From contig CALSPX010000025.1 in the NCBI GenBank assembly GCA_943788345.1, forward strand, positions 1 through 19,123: DNA of 19,123 nucleotides, written 5' to 3'. This DNA is from Ascidiaceihabitans sp023955215 (GTDB taxonomy: Bacteria; Pseudomonadota; Alphaproteobacteria; Rhodobacterales; Rhodobacteraceae). The notes beneath the pieces were generated by a model. It ran no database searches, was not told where the DNA came from, and saw only the letters and a program-made list of their open reading frames with translations. Both the position numbers and the translations under genes were made by a program. The first letter of the stretch is position 1, and every line of letters starts with the position of its first letter. This document shows positions 7,670 through 14,442 of this stretch, piece by piece.

Positions 7670-8847
7670 CAGTCCGCAACATCCCAAATGAGAACACGAT
7701 TGTTCCCACTGTCAGCGATCGCAATCGTATTGCCTAGCGATGACATCCCGTAGGGCCAGCAAACTGTATCGCGCTCCGCTATACCCCACCGATTGTCTCC
7801 TTTTGCAGCGAAATCCGGTTGCGCTGTCAGGCGATCCGCGTGGGCCGCCATAGAGTGATCATCAAACCCCAGAATACGAGAATTGGCCGTGTCGGCGACA
7901 ACCAAGTCCAATCCGTGGCTGGCCAATGCGTATGGCATGTTCATCGCCTGTGACGTCGGATAGTAAGACGCCATGTTGTGATCGCAGTCGGACATGTTTG
8001 CCTGCCCCAACATCGTGTCTGGCGCTTGGCCATTGCTTGTCGGGAAAGTTTGCCAAATCATAACTCTGTTATTGCCAGCATCCGCAACGGCAAGGCCGTC
8101 GCGATGTGAGATTGCCATGTGCGGCCAGCGCATGGAGAAATCAGAAACTGCGTCACCACCATTTTCATCACGGCAGGTGAAGTCTTTTTGCCCCAGGACA
8201 AGATCCGCAGCTTGACCTGTCGTGTGAGCATCTTCCCAAATCAGCACTCGACGATTACCAGTATCACAGACAATCAACCGGTCACCGTCCGACGAAATGC
8301 CGTAAGGCCAATGCATCGTATCAGCCTTTGCGTGAGACAACCCAACATTGGCAAGAGAACTGTTTGCATTTGGTTGTCCCAAGACAATATCAGCGCGATG
8401 GTCCGGCCCCTTTGGTGTCTCATTCCAAATGAGGACACGATGGTTCCATGGATCAGCGACGGCCAAACCACCCCGAAAAGCGGTAATCCCAGTTGGCACG
8501 TTGAGAGTATTTGCCTCAACTTCGCCTTTTGCGTTGCGCCCTTCGCGCCCAAACTCCGGTTGACCAAGAAGAATATCGGCTGGAACGTCGTCTGACGTTG
8601 GTACGGTTTTCCAACCAAGCACTCGGTGGTGGCCCGTATCAGAGACCCAAAGTGAACCATCAGGGTGCAAACATACACCGCGCGGCCCAAACATCATGTG
8701 TGGTGCTGGCGTAATGGTTTGTATGAGCTCTCCGCCGTCACTGCCCAAAATCACGCGCGCACCTTTGGACGCAAGCATTGGCGCGCCAGGTGTCTTGGTA
8801 CCGGGTGCTTTAACCGGGCTAAACGACTTTGAAAGGGAGACCTTCAT
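7669..8847 (-). CDS. NHL-repeat beta-propeller protein of hydrogenase operon
   Basis: This 392-residue protein consists almost wholly of NHL-type repeats. The unit can be seen about six times: VSDTGHHRVLGW, VADPWNHRVLIW, VCDTGNRRVLIW, VADAGNNRVMIW, VADTANSRILGF and IADSGNNRVLIW, which predicts a six-bladed propeller. LGQ spacers follow several blades. No signal peptide or membrane segment is seen, so a cytosolic location matches the Tat-less hydrogenase. It is fused by an ATGA overlap to the NifU-Rieske gene. NHL and Rieske or NifU modules are known neighbours of high-affinity hydrogenases (HucE and HhyE of mycobacteria). A role as an electron-transfer scaffold is inferred; no cofactor motif is present in this chain. 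Confidence 0.85.
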   Translation of the reverse strand: MKVSLSKSFSPVKAPGTKTPGAPMLASKGARVILGSDGGELIQTITPAPHMMFGPRGVCLHPDGSLWVSDTGHHRVLGWKTVPTSDDVPADILLGQPEFGREGRNAKGEVEANTLNVPTGITAFRGGLAVADPWNHRVLIWNETPKGPDHRADIVLGQPNANSSLANVGLSHAKADTMHWPYGISSDGDRLIVCDTGNRRVLIWEDAHTTGQAADLVLGQKDFTCRDENGGDAVSDFSMRWPHMAISHRDGLAVADAGNNRVMIWQTFPTSNGQAPDTMLGQANMSDCDHNMASYYPTSQAMNMPYALASHGLDLVVADTANSRILGFDDHSMAAHADRLTAQPDFAAKGDNRWGIAERDTVCWPYGMSSLGNTIAIADSGNNRVLIWDVAD

Positions 8848-9713
8848 GTTACAATCCTGACTTCAATGTTTGATCCCTTAACGCGCACAGCATGTGGTTG
8901 AAGTTGCACTTCAGGGGCGGTGATGCACTCACCGCTTTCCAAAGCATATTTGAAACCGTGGTGCGGGCAGGTGATGATAGCCTCGCCAATTTCGCCTTGC
9001 GTCATTTCGAGACCCATATGCGCGCAGGCATTCTTGAAACAACTAACTTTTTCAGCAAACCGAGTAATAATGACTGAATTCCCGTCAATATCCATGATCC
9101 GGGTTTCGCCATCTGCAATGTCTTCAAGCGGCAAAGCGATAGACCATTCGCTATCACCATAGTTTGCGAAGGGCGAAGTGAACTGAACTCCATCAGAGCC
9201 TCCGCCACCAAGCCCTTTGGCTTGTTTGACTTCCGTGATCTCAGGAACCTGTTCTTGGATCGCCTTTTTGACGCCAGCATAGAATGTCAGCTGCGAAGCT
9301 GGACATCCATCGCAAGCGCCAAGAAACCGGATTTCGGCCCGATTCCCTTCGACGGATGCGACCTCCGCGTTGCCACCATGACTTGCAAGACTTGGGCGAA
9401 CTGTCTCAAGAGCTGCCTCAACACGCTCATAAAGCGATGCTTTAAGGATCCCGTGACGACGGAGCACCGCATACACGACTTCGTCTTGCGCGGCGTCACG
9501 CAAAGCCGCACCAAAGCCCGGATTGTCTTTCAGCACAGAAATCAAACGCCTAAACGCTTCCTTGTTTAGCGCATCGACCGCTTCGGCACGGGCATGAGCG
9601 CCACTCCGAGCCGCATCATCCCAACCGTCCGCTAATATCTCAAGCGCTTTGAGATCTCCGATCAGCTTGTCCAGAGTGATTTCGTCGGCGCTATGAGAAT
9701 TGGCATCCGGCAT
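8844..9713 (-). CDS. NifU-Rieske iron-sulfur protein (HucE-like)
   Basis: A predicted cytosolic electron-transfer protein of 289 residues. Residues 1-95 form a helical N-terminal region without cysteine. Residues 96-165 are a NifU/Nfu domain whose GACDGCPAS keeps the C134-x2-C137 pair. A glycine-rich linker (167-174) leads to a Rieske domain with C230-A-H232 and C249-P-H-H252, the four ligands of a [2Fe-2S] cluster. It is thus a fusion of an Fe-S carrier domain and a Rieske ferredoxin. HucE and HhyE, needed for H2 oxidation in mycobacteria, have related composition. The ATG is 3 nt after the stop of a small membrane protein gene, and the end overlaps the NHL gene. It probably takes electrons from HupS, but this is inference. 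Confidence 0.88.
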   Translation of the reverse strand: MPDANSHSADEITLDKLIGDLKALEILADGWDDAARSGAHARAEAVDALNKEAFRRLISVLKDNPGFGAALRDAAQDEVVYAVLRRHGILKASLYERVEAALETVRPSLASHGGNAEVASVEGNRAEIRFLGACDGCPASQLTFYAGVKKAIQEQVPEITEVKQAKGLGGGGSDGVQFTSPFANYGDSEWSIALPLEDIADGETRIMDIDGNSVIITRFAEKVSCFKNACAHMGLEMTQGEIGEAIITCPHHGFKYALESGECITAPEVQLQPHAVRVKGSNIEVRIVT

Positions 9714-9716
9714 CGT

Positions 9717-9938
9717 TTATGCGTACTTCAGATCTTTGAACAACATCGGTTGAGCCAAGCCACTCACGGCACCGGCAACAACTGCTCCGACCCAAACTGG
9801 GGCAAACATGCCGACCACTACCCCGGCAACAATGCCTAAGATAGCGCCCATCAGCATTTGACGCATGACGGTTTTGTTGTCTTTGAAAAGTTTGCCAGCA
9901 AAAAACAGTTTTGCAGAATTCATAGCCATACCAAGCAT
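9717..9938 (-). CDS. Small hydrophobic membrane protein A
   Basis: A 73-residue protein of no recognised family. Residues about 1-28 are basic and partly amphipathic (MNSAKLFFAGKLFKDNKTVMRQ). A long Gly/Ala/Val-rich hydrophobic stretch (about 29-62) follows and can form two close helices or a hairpin, with small-residue spacing (GxxxG-like). The C-terminus is FKDLKYA. The ATG has GGAGG 6 nt upstream. It lies 9 nt after membrane protein B and 3 nt before the NifU-Rieske gene, so all are co-translated. In this position it may anchor the soluble hydrogenase or Rieske complex to the membrane or admit quinone, a role played by HucM in mycobacteria. No sequence similarity to HucM is claimed. Confidence 0.72.
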   Translation of the reverse strand: MLGMAMNSAKLFFAGKLFKDNKTVMRQMLMGAILGIVAGVVVGMFAPVWVGAVVAGAVSGLAQPMLFKDLKYA

Positions 9939-9947
9939 AGCGGCCTC

Positions 9948-10133
9948 CTAGACTAACATCAGAATTATTGTGGTAACGACAACGGCTACCGCGCCGCTCA
10001 GGAACCCGTAGAGCCCGCCCATGTAGGCTGCGAGTTCAGCTCCAAGGGCCTCTTTACCGATACGCAATCCCGATAAGGCACCGGCGATTAAGGCTGCGGC
10101 GATGCCAGCTATCAAACTTAAGATTAGTGTCAC
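9948..10133 (-). CDS. Small hydrophobic membrane protein B
   Basis: A 61-residue protein with two predicted transmembrane segments, about 3-23 and 39-60. They are joined by a short charged loop containing IGKEALGAE. Both segments are rich in Gly, Ala and Ser. It begins with GTG, and GGAG lies 7 nt upstream; no other in-frame start fits. It sits 16 nt after the TPR gene stop. It shares no clear identity with membrane protein A apart from composition, so I treat them as separate. Function unknown; a membrane anchor or quinone-conduit role is only a suggestion based on the neighbouring electron-transfer genes. Confidence 0.7.
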   Translation of the reverse strand: MTLILSLIAGIAAALIAGALSGLRIGKEALGAELAAYMGGLYGFLSGAVAVVVTTIILMLV

Positions 10134-10149
10134 TCGAATTCTCCATTCT

Positions 10150-11151
10150 TCATTGTAGTCCGCTCCGTTCCAGGATTGTTGATGGGCCCATGGCCTCGGT
10201 TAATTCAGCAATAGCCCCTGCAACGGATTGCGCTTTTTCAGCTGACCCTCTGCTAGAAAAAATTGCCTTTGCTTCTTCAAGTAACCGGACTGCTTCTCCG
10301 AGATTGGCGAAATTTCCGCCATCTGGGTTACTAGGGTCATCCGGCAAATTCGAAAGGCAGTTCGCTTTGTTTGCGATCGTGTTTGCATATTCTTCAGGCA
10401 TATCTCGCACAGTGCGCACCTTTAGGGCTTCATCGTATGCCTCAAGCGCACGATACCCATTTTCGACTCTGTGGGACGAAGACACGTATTGCAGAGCGTT
10501 GCCGAGGTTGTTTTGCAACATGGCGTACTCATTCGGGTGATCTACAAAATTGACGACCGTCAGCGCTTCTTCGAATGCTTGAACAGCCAAGGCCTCGCGC
10601 ATTTTTCCAGACTGATCAGTAAATGGCATCGACAAGAAGGCCGTAGCGAGATTGCTTTGCAAAATCGCAAATTCTTTAGGGTACTCTACCTTATCGAATG
10701 TTCTTAAGGACCGTTGATAAGCACTAATCGCGGGTTGGATCGGTAGCATATGCATGCTGTTCAGCGTTTGGCAGATCAATCCAAGATTCATCTCGGCCTC
10801 GGCTATCTCGGCATCTGAGCCTTCGGCGGTCAATGTCGCTAGAGCAACTTCGATTTCAGTCTTCGCGTTCTTCAAGTGTGATGCATCTTCTGAGGGCACA
10901 GTCATCAAAGCAGTCGCCATGCGCGCACGAATGCGCGCAATACCAAGAATTTCATCTTCCGGGGCCACATCCATGGCAAGCTTATAGAGATCGACTGCAG
11001 CAAAAATATCTTCAACACGCTCGGGCTTTTGTTGAAGACCCATAGCGACTTCCATTAGCATTTCAGCTTTTTCAGATGGAGTTGCCGCAGCGGTTTCAAC
11101 CGCTTTCAGGGCAGCATCTACTTGCTGCTGCGTACGATTGGCAGATGCCAT
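10150..11151 (-). CDS. TPR-repeat protein of hydrogenase operon
   Basis: This 333-residue, cysteine-poor helical protein carries tetratricopeptide-like repeats. Three clear units share the pattern P-x-E-[YF]-A-x6-N: PKEFAILQSNLATAF, PNEYAMLQNNLGNAL and PEEYANTIANKANCL, each followed by an alpha-helix beginning AxxAYxxAL-like. Further weaker repeats lie at 30-130. No signal peptide or membrane segment is seen. It is the first gene of the second promoter unit, ahead of the membrane proteins and NifU-Rieske gene, so it is probably a protein-interaction scaffold for assembly or electron-transfer complexes. TPR proteins are, to my knowledge, frequent in group 2a hydrogenase clusters. Its exact partner is unknown. 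Confidence 0.8.
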   Translation of the reverse strand: MASANRTQQQVDAALKAVETAAATPSEKAEMLMEVAMGLQQKPERVEDIFAAVDLYKLAMDVAPEDEILGIARIRARMATALMTVPSEDASHLKNAKTEIEVALATLTAEGSDAEIAEAEMNLGLICQTLNSMHMLPIQPAISAYQRSLRTFDKVEYPKEFAILQSNLATAFLSMPFTDQSGKMREALAVQAFEEALTVVNFVDHPNEYAMLQNNLGNALQYVSSSHRVENGYRALEAYDEALKVRTVRDMPEEYANTIANKANCLSNLPDDPSNPDGGNFANLGEAVRLLEEAKAIFSSRGSAEKAQSVAGAIAELTEAMGPSTILERSGLQ

Positions 11152-11201
11152 TGAAATTCCCCCCGCAAGAATCGAGTTCTCTCGATTTACTGTTGGCGAT
11201 G

Positions 11202-11230
11202 ATAGAAGCAGTGAAATCGATGAGTGTCAA
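11202..11230 (-). promoter_or_regulatory. Sigma-70-like promoter of TPR-to-hypB operon
   Basis: A perfect TTGACA -35 hexamer (11230-11225) is followed after 17 bp by TTCTAT (11207-11202), a weak -10. The start would be near 11195, about 44 nt before the TPR gene. The palindromic sites at 11232-11242 and 11246-11260 are centred at about -42 and -58, the standard position for an activator touching sigma-70 RNA polymerase. No GG-N10-GC sigma-54 pattern was found here. Confidence 0.5.
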
Positions 11231-11231
11231 C

Positions 11232-11260
11232 TTACTTAGTTTATAGCAAACTTAGTTTGC
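11232..11260. promoter_or_regulatory. Tandem operator palindromes before the TPR operon
   Basis: GCAAACTTAGTTTGC (11246-11260) is a perfect 15-bp palindrome around one central base. A second, weaker copy, TTACTTAGTTT (11232-11242), matches AAACTTAGTTT at 9 of 11 bases; centres are 16 bp apart. Near-identical AAACT-N-AGTTT sites precede hupS, and a symmetrical variant (C to G, G to C) precedes the regulator gene. This points to one transcription factor, most simply the HoxA/HupR-like protein encoded in the locus. Confidence 0.62.
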
Positions 11261-11273
11261 AGATTGGAAATTC

Positions 11274-11579
11274 TCAGTTGTCGCCCAACATTGCGCAAAG
11301 AGCGCTTTTTTCGGCGCTCCAGTTAACTGCCAAATTGTCTGTTCTGAAATCCAACATGTCTTGGTCTTGAAAGACATCGTGGGCCTGAACCACCCTGTCA
11401 CCGGCCGCATTTTTGACCTTTAGGAGGCTGCCGCCAGAAGTTGCCTGATGAACCGGCATCACCATCAGTTCGCCTTGTTGAATCAGCACGATGACCGCGT
11501 CGATGTCCCTGAAGTACGTGTCGACAAGCTGATGTGGCAGATAGATTGAGCCGTCACGGATTGACACTTCACCACTCAT
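11274..11579 (-). CDS. Unknown small protein following the endopeptidase gene
   Basis: A 101-residue protein I do not recognise. The ATG at 11579 overlaps the protease stop (ATGA), so it is co-translated; a start 12 nt upstream is possible but less fitting. The middle contains a strand-rich region (VSIRDGSIYLP, then AVIVLIQQGELMVMPV, then GGSLLKVKNAAGDRVV) typical of a small beta-barrel or swapped-strand domain. One cysteine, near the C-terminus. No signal peptide. Coupling to the large-subunit protease suggests a maturation or assembly role. It could also be a subunit of the complex. Confidence 0.72.
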   Translation of the reverse strand: MSGEVSIRDGSIYLPHQLVDTYFRDIDAVIVLIQQGELMVMPVHQATSGGSLLKVKNAAGDRVVQAHDVFQDQDMLDFRTDNLAVNWSAEKSALCAMLGDN

Positions 11580-12049
11580 TGACCGATCCACTTTGCAATT
11601 AGTTCTCTGATCCGTGCTTCGACCGAGCTGGCGGCATCTATCACTTCGGAACTCAACTCCAGCCCGAGATCAATGCTTGCCGCCTCGATAAGCAAGACAG
11701 AAACGTTGACTGGAAACTCATCGCCGTAGATGCGCCGACCAGCATACAATGCATGGTCCCACCGAAAGTCATGAAGGTTCAAGCTGTTGTTTGGAGGGGC
11801 CTCAAGCACTTCGCCTGGAACTTCGAAAATCGCACCCGGAGCACTTTCTGGGACCCGTGCATCGACTATAATTAAGTGTGTCGCACCACGTGCGCTGTAC
11901 ATGACCGACATCCCGTCAGTCCCGCCGTCGAAAATTCGGGTATGTTTAGGCGCGCCGTTTTCGCGGAGCAATCCAACAACATGTGGCCCAACGCCATCGT
12001 CACTTCGATTAGGATTACCGCACCCAATAACAACAATGTCAGGTGTCAT
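11576..12049 (-). CDS. hupD: Hydrogenase large-subunit maturation endopeptidase (HupD/HyaD/HybD family)
   Basis: This protease removes the C-terminal extension of HupL after nickel insertion, locking the active site. The 157-residue form begins MTPDIVVIGCGNPNRSDDG, the family N-terminus. The three nickel-probing residues appear at D18, D63 (LIIVDA) and H93 (NLHDF), in the positions of E16, D62 and H93 of E. coli HybD; Asp for Glu at the first site is common in relatives. The chosen ATG overlaps the stop of the upstream gene (TAATG). A start 27 nt upstream would place extra residues before the first beta-strand. Its substrate is HupL in this locus, which ends with a 16-residue tail. Confidence 0.93.
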   Translation of the reverse strand: MTPDIVVIGCGNPNRSDDGVGPHVVGLLRENGAPKHTRIFDGGTDGMSVMYSARGATHLIIVDARVPESAPGAIFEVPGEVLEAPPNNSLNLHDFRWDHALYAGRRIYGDEFPVNVSVLLIEAASIDLGLELSSEVIDAASSVEARIRELIAKWIGQ

Positions 12050-12360
12050 TAGATGCGCCACAGGCGGCAGGACCATTCCGGTTCGACAGGCAGCATTAGC
12101 TCAGGCAAATCACAGAACTTAGCATGTACCTTATAGTACATGCAGGTTTCGCACGGTTGCTCAATATCGTCAGCTTCCACTGTGTAGTCTGTGAAACCAG
12201 ATACGACGAGCTTCTTCTCAAGATCATCTCCCGCCTCCACTTGAAGGCGACTGACGATTTCATTTACGTCTTCGCTTGTCTCAGCCCTTGGCCAAGCTTC
12301 AGTCTTGAGACCCTCACCCAGTAGCTTTGCGATCTCAGCCCGTGTTGCTTCGATGTCCAT
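12049..12360 (-). CDS. Four-cysteine hydrogenase-associated protein, copy 2
   Basis: A 103-residue protein of unknown family, paralogous to its upstream neighbour. Both share GLKT near the N-terminus and end CDLPEL-x-LP-x2-PEW-x-CRLWRI. Cysteines are C70, C73, C83 and C98, spaced C-x2-C-x9-C-x14-C, identical to copy 1. This could bind an Fe-S cluster or zinc; C-x2-C followed by two spaced cysteines is loosely like a high-potential iron-sulfur protein, although shorter. The strong Trp/Tyr content around the cysteines (CMYY, EWSC, LWRI) suggests a buried metal centre. It starts 9 nt after copy 1 ends and its stop overlaps the protease start. Electron carrier or assembly factor for HupSL are both open. 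Confidence 0.78.
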   Translation of the reverse strand: MDIEATRAEIAKLLGEGLKTEAWPRAETSEDVNEIVSRLQVEAGDDLEKKLVVSGFTDYTVEADDIEQPCETCMYYKVHAKFCDLPELMLPVEPEWSCRLWRI

Positions 12361-12369
12361 GGACCACCC

Positions 12370-12756
12370 TCATATTCGCCAAAGGCGACACCACCATTCA
12401 GGCTTCGCCGGCAAGTCTAACTCAGGAAGATCGCACCAGCGTTTGTGAACGAGATAATACATGCACTCCTGGCATCGCATTTGATCTTCGCCATACGGTT
12501 CTAATAGCCAGCCTGATATGTCCAGCTTTTCGCGCAACTGATCCGCACTTAATGGGCGCAACTCGTCGAGCAGCTTTCCAAATTCCCGATCAGTTTCAGG
12601 GAACGGTTCAACTTGGGTCTTCAAGCCATTTGCAAACTGATCCTCGATCATCTGCATCAAGATGTCATGGTTCGCATCAGCGGGTGTAACACCAAACTTA
12701 TCCAGGTAAGCCTGTCGTTCTTCATCACTTATTGATGTGTTTGTATTCTCAGACAT
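12370..12756 (-). CDS. Four-cysteine hydrogenase-associated protein, copy 1
   Basis: A 128-residue protein and the first gene after hupL. It has an acidic helical N-terminal half with GLKT at 44-47 and a C-terminal Cys4 motif: C95, C98, C108, C123 (C-x2-C-x9-C-x14-C). The C-terminal motif CQECMYY, VHKRWCDLPEL and WWCRLWRI is nearly repeated in the next gene, so a tandem duplication followed by divergence is likely. The ATG has GGGAGG upstream. No signal peptide or transmembrane segment. I know no annotated function; a metal or Fe-S cofactor is inferred only from the invariant cysteines. Confidence 0.8.
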   Translation of the reverse strand: MSENTNTSISDEERQAYLDKFGVTPADANHDILMQMIEDQFANGLKTQVEPFPETDREFGKLLDELRPLSADQLREKLDISGWLLEPYGEDQMRCQECMYYLVHKRWCDLPELDLPAKPEWWCRLWRI

Positions 12757-12782
12757 AGGCCTCCCTCCCCTATCCTCAGCCT

Positions 12783-12814
12783 ATGGGCCGGTAAGCATTA
12801 AGCTACCGGCCCAT
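12783..12814. other. Strong stem-loop between hupL and the Cys4 gene
   Basis: ATGGGCCGGTA and TACCGGCCCAT form a perfect 11-bp stem over a 10-nt loop, immediately after the hupL stop. On the transcribed minus strand it is followed by a purine-rich tract rather than U residues, so it is not a classical terminator. A 3'-protecting or processing hairpin, or a partial attenuator that keeps hupSL mRNA above the downstream genes, would fit. Confidence 0.7.
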
Positions 12815-12821
12815 TTTGACT

Positions 12822-14420
12822 TTAGGCTGTTCGGAAGCGAGCAAGCTCTTCACCTGACTTAGCATCGTGAGCATGTACGGTGCACACGAGACAGCTGTCA
12901 TAAGAGCGGCATACATGTCCAACTTCTACGGGATCAGAGCTGTTCTTAATCGGTGTCCCGATCAGCGCTTCTTCAATCGGGCCGCGGGTACCATCTTCTG
13001 TACGCGGTCCGACATTCCATGTCGTTGGCGCAATGATCTGATAGTTCGCGATCTTGCCGTCCTTCACGTCTATCCAGTGGCAAAGAGCGCCGCGGATCGC
13101 TTCTGTAGCACCCCAACCCTGGCCGTCACGTTCTGTTGGCTTGATGTACCATTCGTCGTTCAGCTTGAATTCACGCAGATTGCGCTCAGCTTCGCGATAC
13201 AGAATGCAAAGCTCATGCATCCGCGCAAAATGGCGCAGCATTGTCGAAGCACCACCCATTTTGCGGTACATGTCGAGAACCAGACCATCTTTGTGCTGGA
13301 AATCATGACCAGTATCATTACCAGCGATCAGGCGACGGGCCAATGGACCGGCTTCCAAGCGACCACTTTCAGCGTGCGAAACAGCTGTGCCCCATGTGTA
13401 CTTGCCAGCATGGTCAACGTCGTTCTTGGCAATCGGGTTCGTTGTCCGATCAAACGGGTGTACGGCACCTTTCTCATCGTACCAAGCATGGTGCGTGTCT
13501 TCGCGCACAAAAGATTGGTCCATAGGTCCAAACGTGTCCGTCGCACCATCGTAGATACCTGACTTCATGATCACGGCATCTGCACGTCCATCAATTGTCG
13601 GGTTTTGGTATTTGTCTTCGTGCGGCAGGTAGCCCCAAGTTGTAAACTTGCCATGGCCTTTGCCGTACTTGTCCAGACCAATGTCTTTAGACATCCGCCA
13701 GAATAGACCCAAGTCTGAGTTGGCATGCTCTGGCTTTTCGTCAAGCCAAGCTTCAAATTGCTCGAGCGTTTGAATCTCTTCATAACGCTCCATGGAACAA
13801 CCGAGCCATAGGTTTTCAATCCAGTTTTGACGGAAGTGCTCAAGAATTGACCAAGCACGTGTGATGTCGGTCAAAGTTGGCGAACACATAACGCCGCCTG
13901 GAACCATGAACGAAGAGTGAGGCCACTGACCGCCCAAAAGCGCGTAGATCTCAACAGGACGACCAGAAATCGTCACACCTGCTTCATAAGACGTGCCAGT
14001 GAAAGGAGAGTAACGCTTAACCGCTTCTTCATAGAAGGGGCTCATTGCGTAGTTTTCGTTGGTATAGTCGATCATCCACAAACCGTAGTGGTGGCGTGGC
14101 AGTGACTGTAGGGATTCAACGATCTGGCCAAGGTTACGGGCCAGAATGGCGTTGCGAGGAACAGTGCTGCCCCAAGCTGTATCAAGCGCCCAAGCCGCAC
14201 AGGTCAAATGCGACGCGCCGCAGATACCACAAGCGCGCGGTGTAACAACCAATCCAGCTTGTGGATCTTTGTCCTTGAGGATTACCTCAAAGCCACGGAA
14301 CATTTCGGCTTGCGTCCATGCGTTTGTGACAACGCCATTTTCGATATCGACCCGGACGTCCAGATCGCCTTCAACACGGCCAACCGGCGAAATGTCGAGT
14401 GTTTCTACTGTTGCAGACAT
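12822..14420 (-). CDS. hupL: [NiFe]-hydrogenase large subunit (group 2a-like)
   Basis: HupL holds the Ni-Fe active site and oxidises H2. The 532-residue protein carries the first ligand motif R62-A-C64-G-I-C67-G-A-S-H71 and the second, D508-S-C510-L-V-C513-T-V-H516. The usual DPC is DSC here, which I associate with cyanobacterial-type HupL. A 16-residue tail after H516 (AHDAKSGEELARFRTA) is the peptide expected to be cut by the endopeptidase encoded downstream. No Tat signal exists in its partner, so the enzyme is cytosolic or attached to the inner membrane face. The ATG has AGGAG upstream, 22 nt after hupS. Group 2a assignment rests on motif and operon context and needs a tree. Confidence 0.95.
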   Translation of the reverse strand: MSATVETLDISPVGRVEGDLDVRVDIENGVVTNAWTQAEMFRGFEVILKDKDPQAGLVVTPRACGICGASHLTCAAWALDTAWGSTVPRNAILARNLGQIVESLQSLPRHHYGLWMIDYTNENYAMSPFYEEAVKRYSPFTGTSYEAGVTISGRPVEIYALLGGQWPHSSFMVPGGVMCSPTLTDITRAWSILEHFRQNWIENLWLGCSMERYEEIQTLEQFEAWLDEKPEHANSDLGLFWRMSKDIGLDKYGKGHGKFTTWGYLPHEDKYQNPTIDGRADAVIMKSGIYDGATDTFGPMDQSFVREDTHHAWYDEKGAVHPFDRTTNPIAKNDVDHAGKYTWGTAVSHAESGRLEAGPLARRLIAGNDTGHDFQHKDGLVLDMYRKMGGASTMLRHFARMHELCILYREAERNLREFKLNDEWYIKPTERDGQGWGATEAIRGALCHWIDVKDGKIANYQIIAPTTWNVGPRTEDGTRGPIEEALIGTPIKNSSDPVEVGHVCRSYDSCLVCTVHAHDAKSGEELARFRTA

Positions 14421-14442
14421 ATTTATCTCTCCTAAATCCCAG

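Noticed and set aside
12867..13562. A 231-codon plus-strand reading frame opposite hupL
   Set aside because: It is wholly antisense to a strongly conserved hydrogenase gene and has no recognisable domain.
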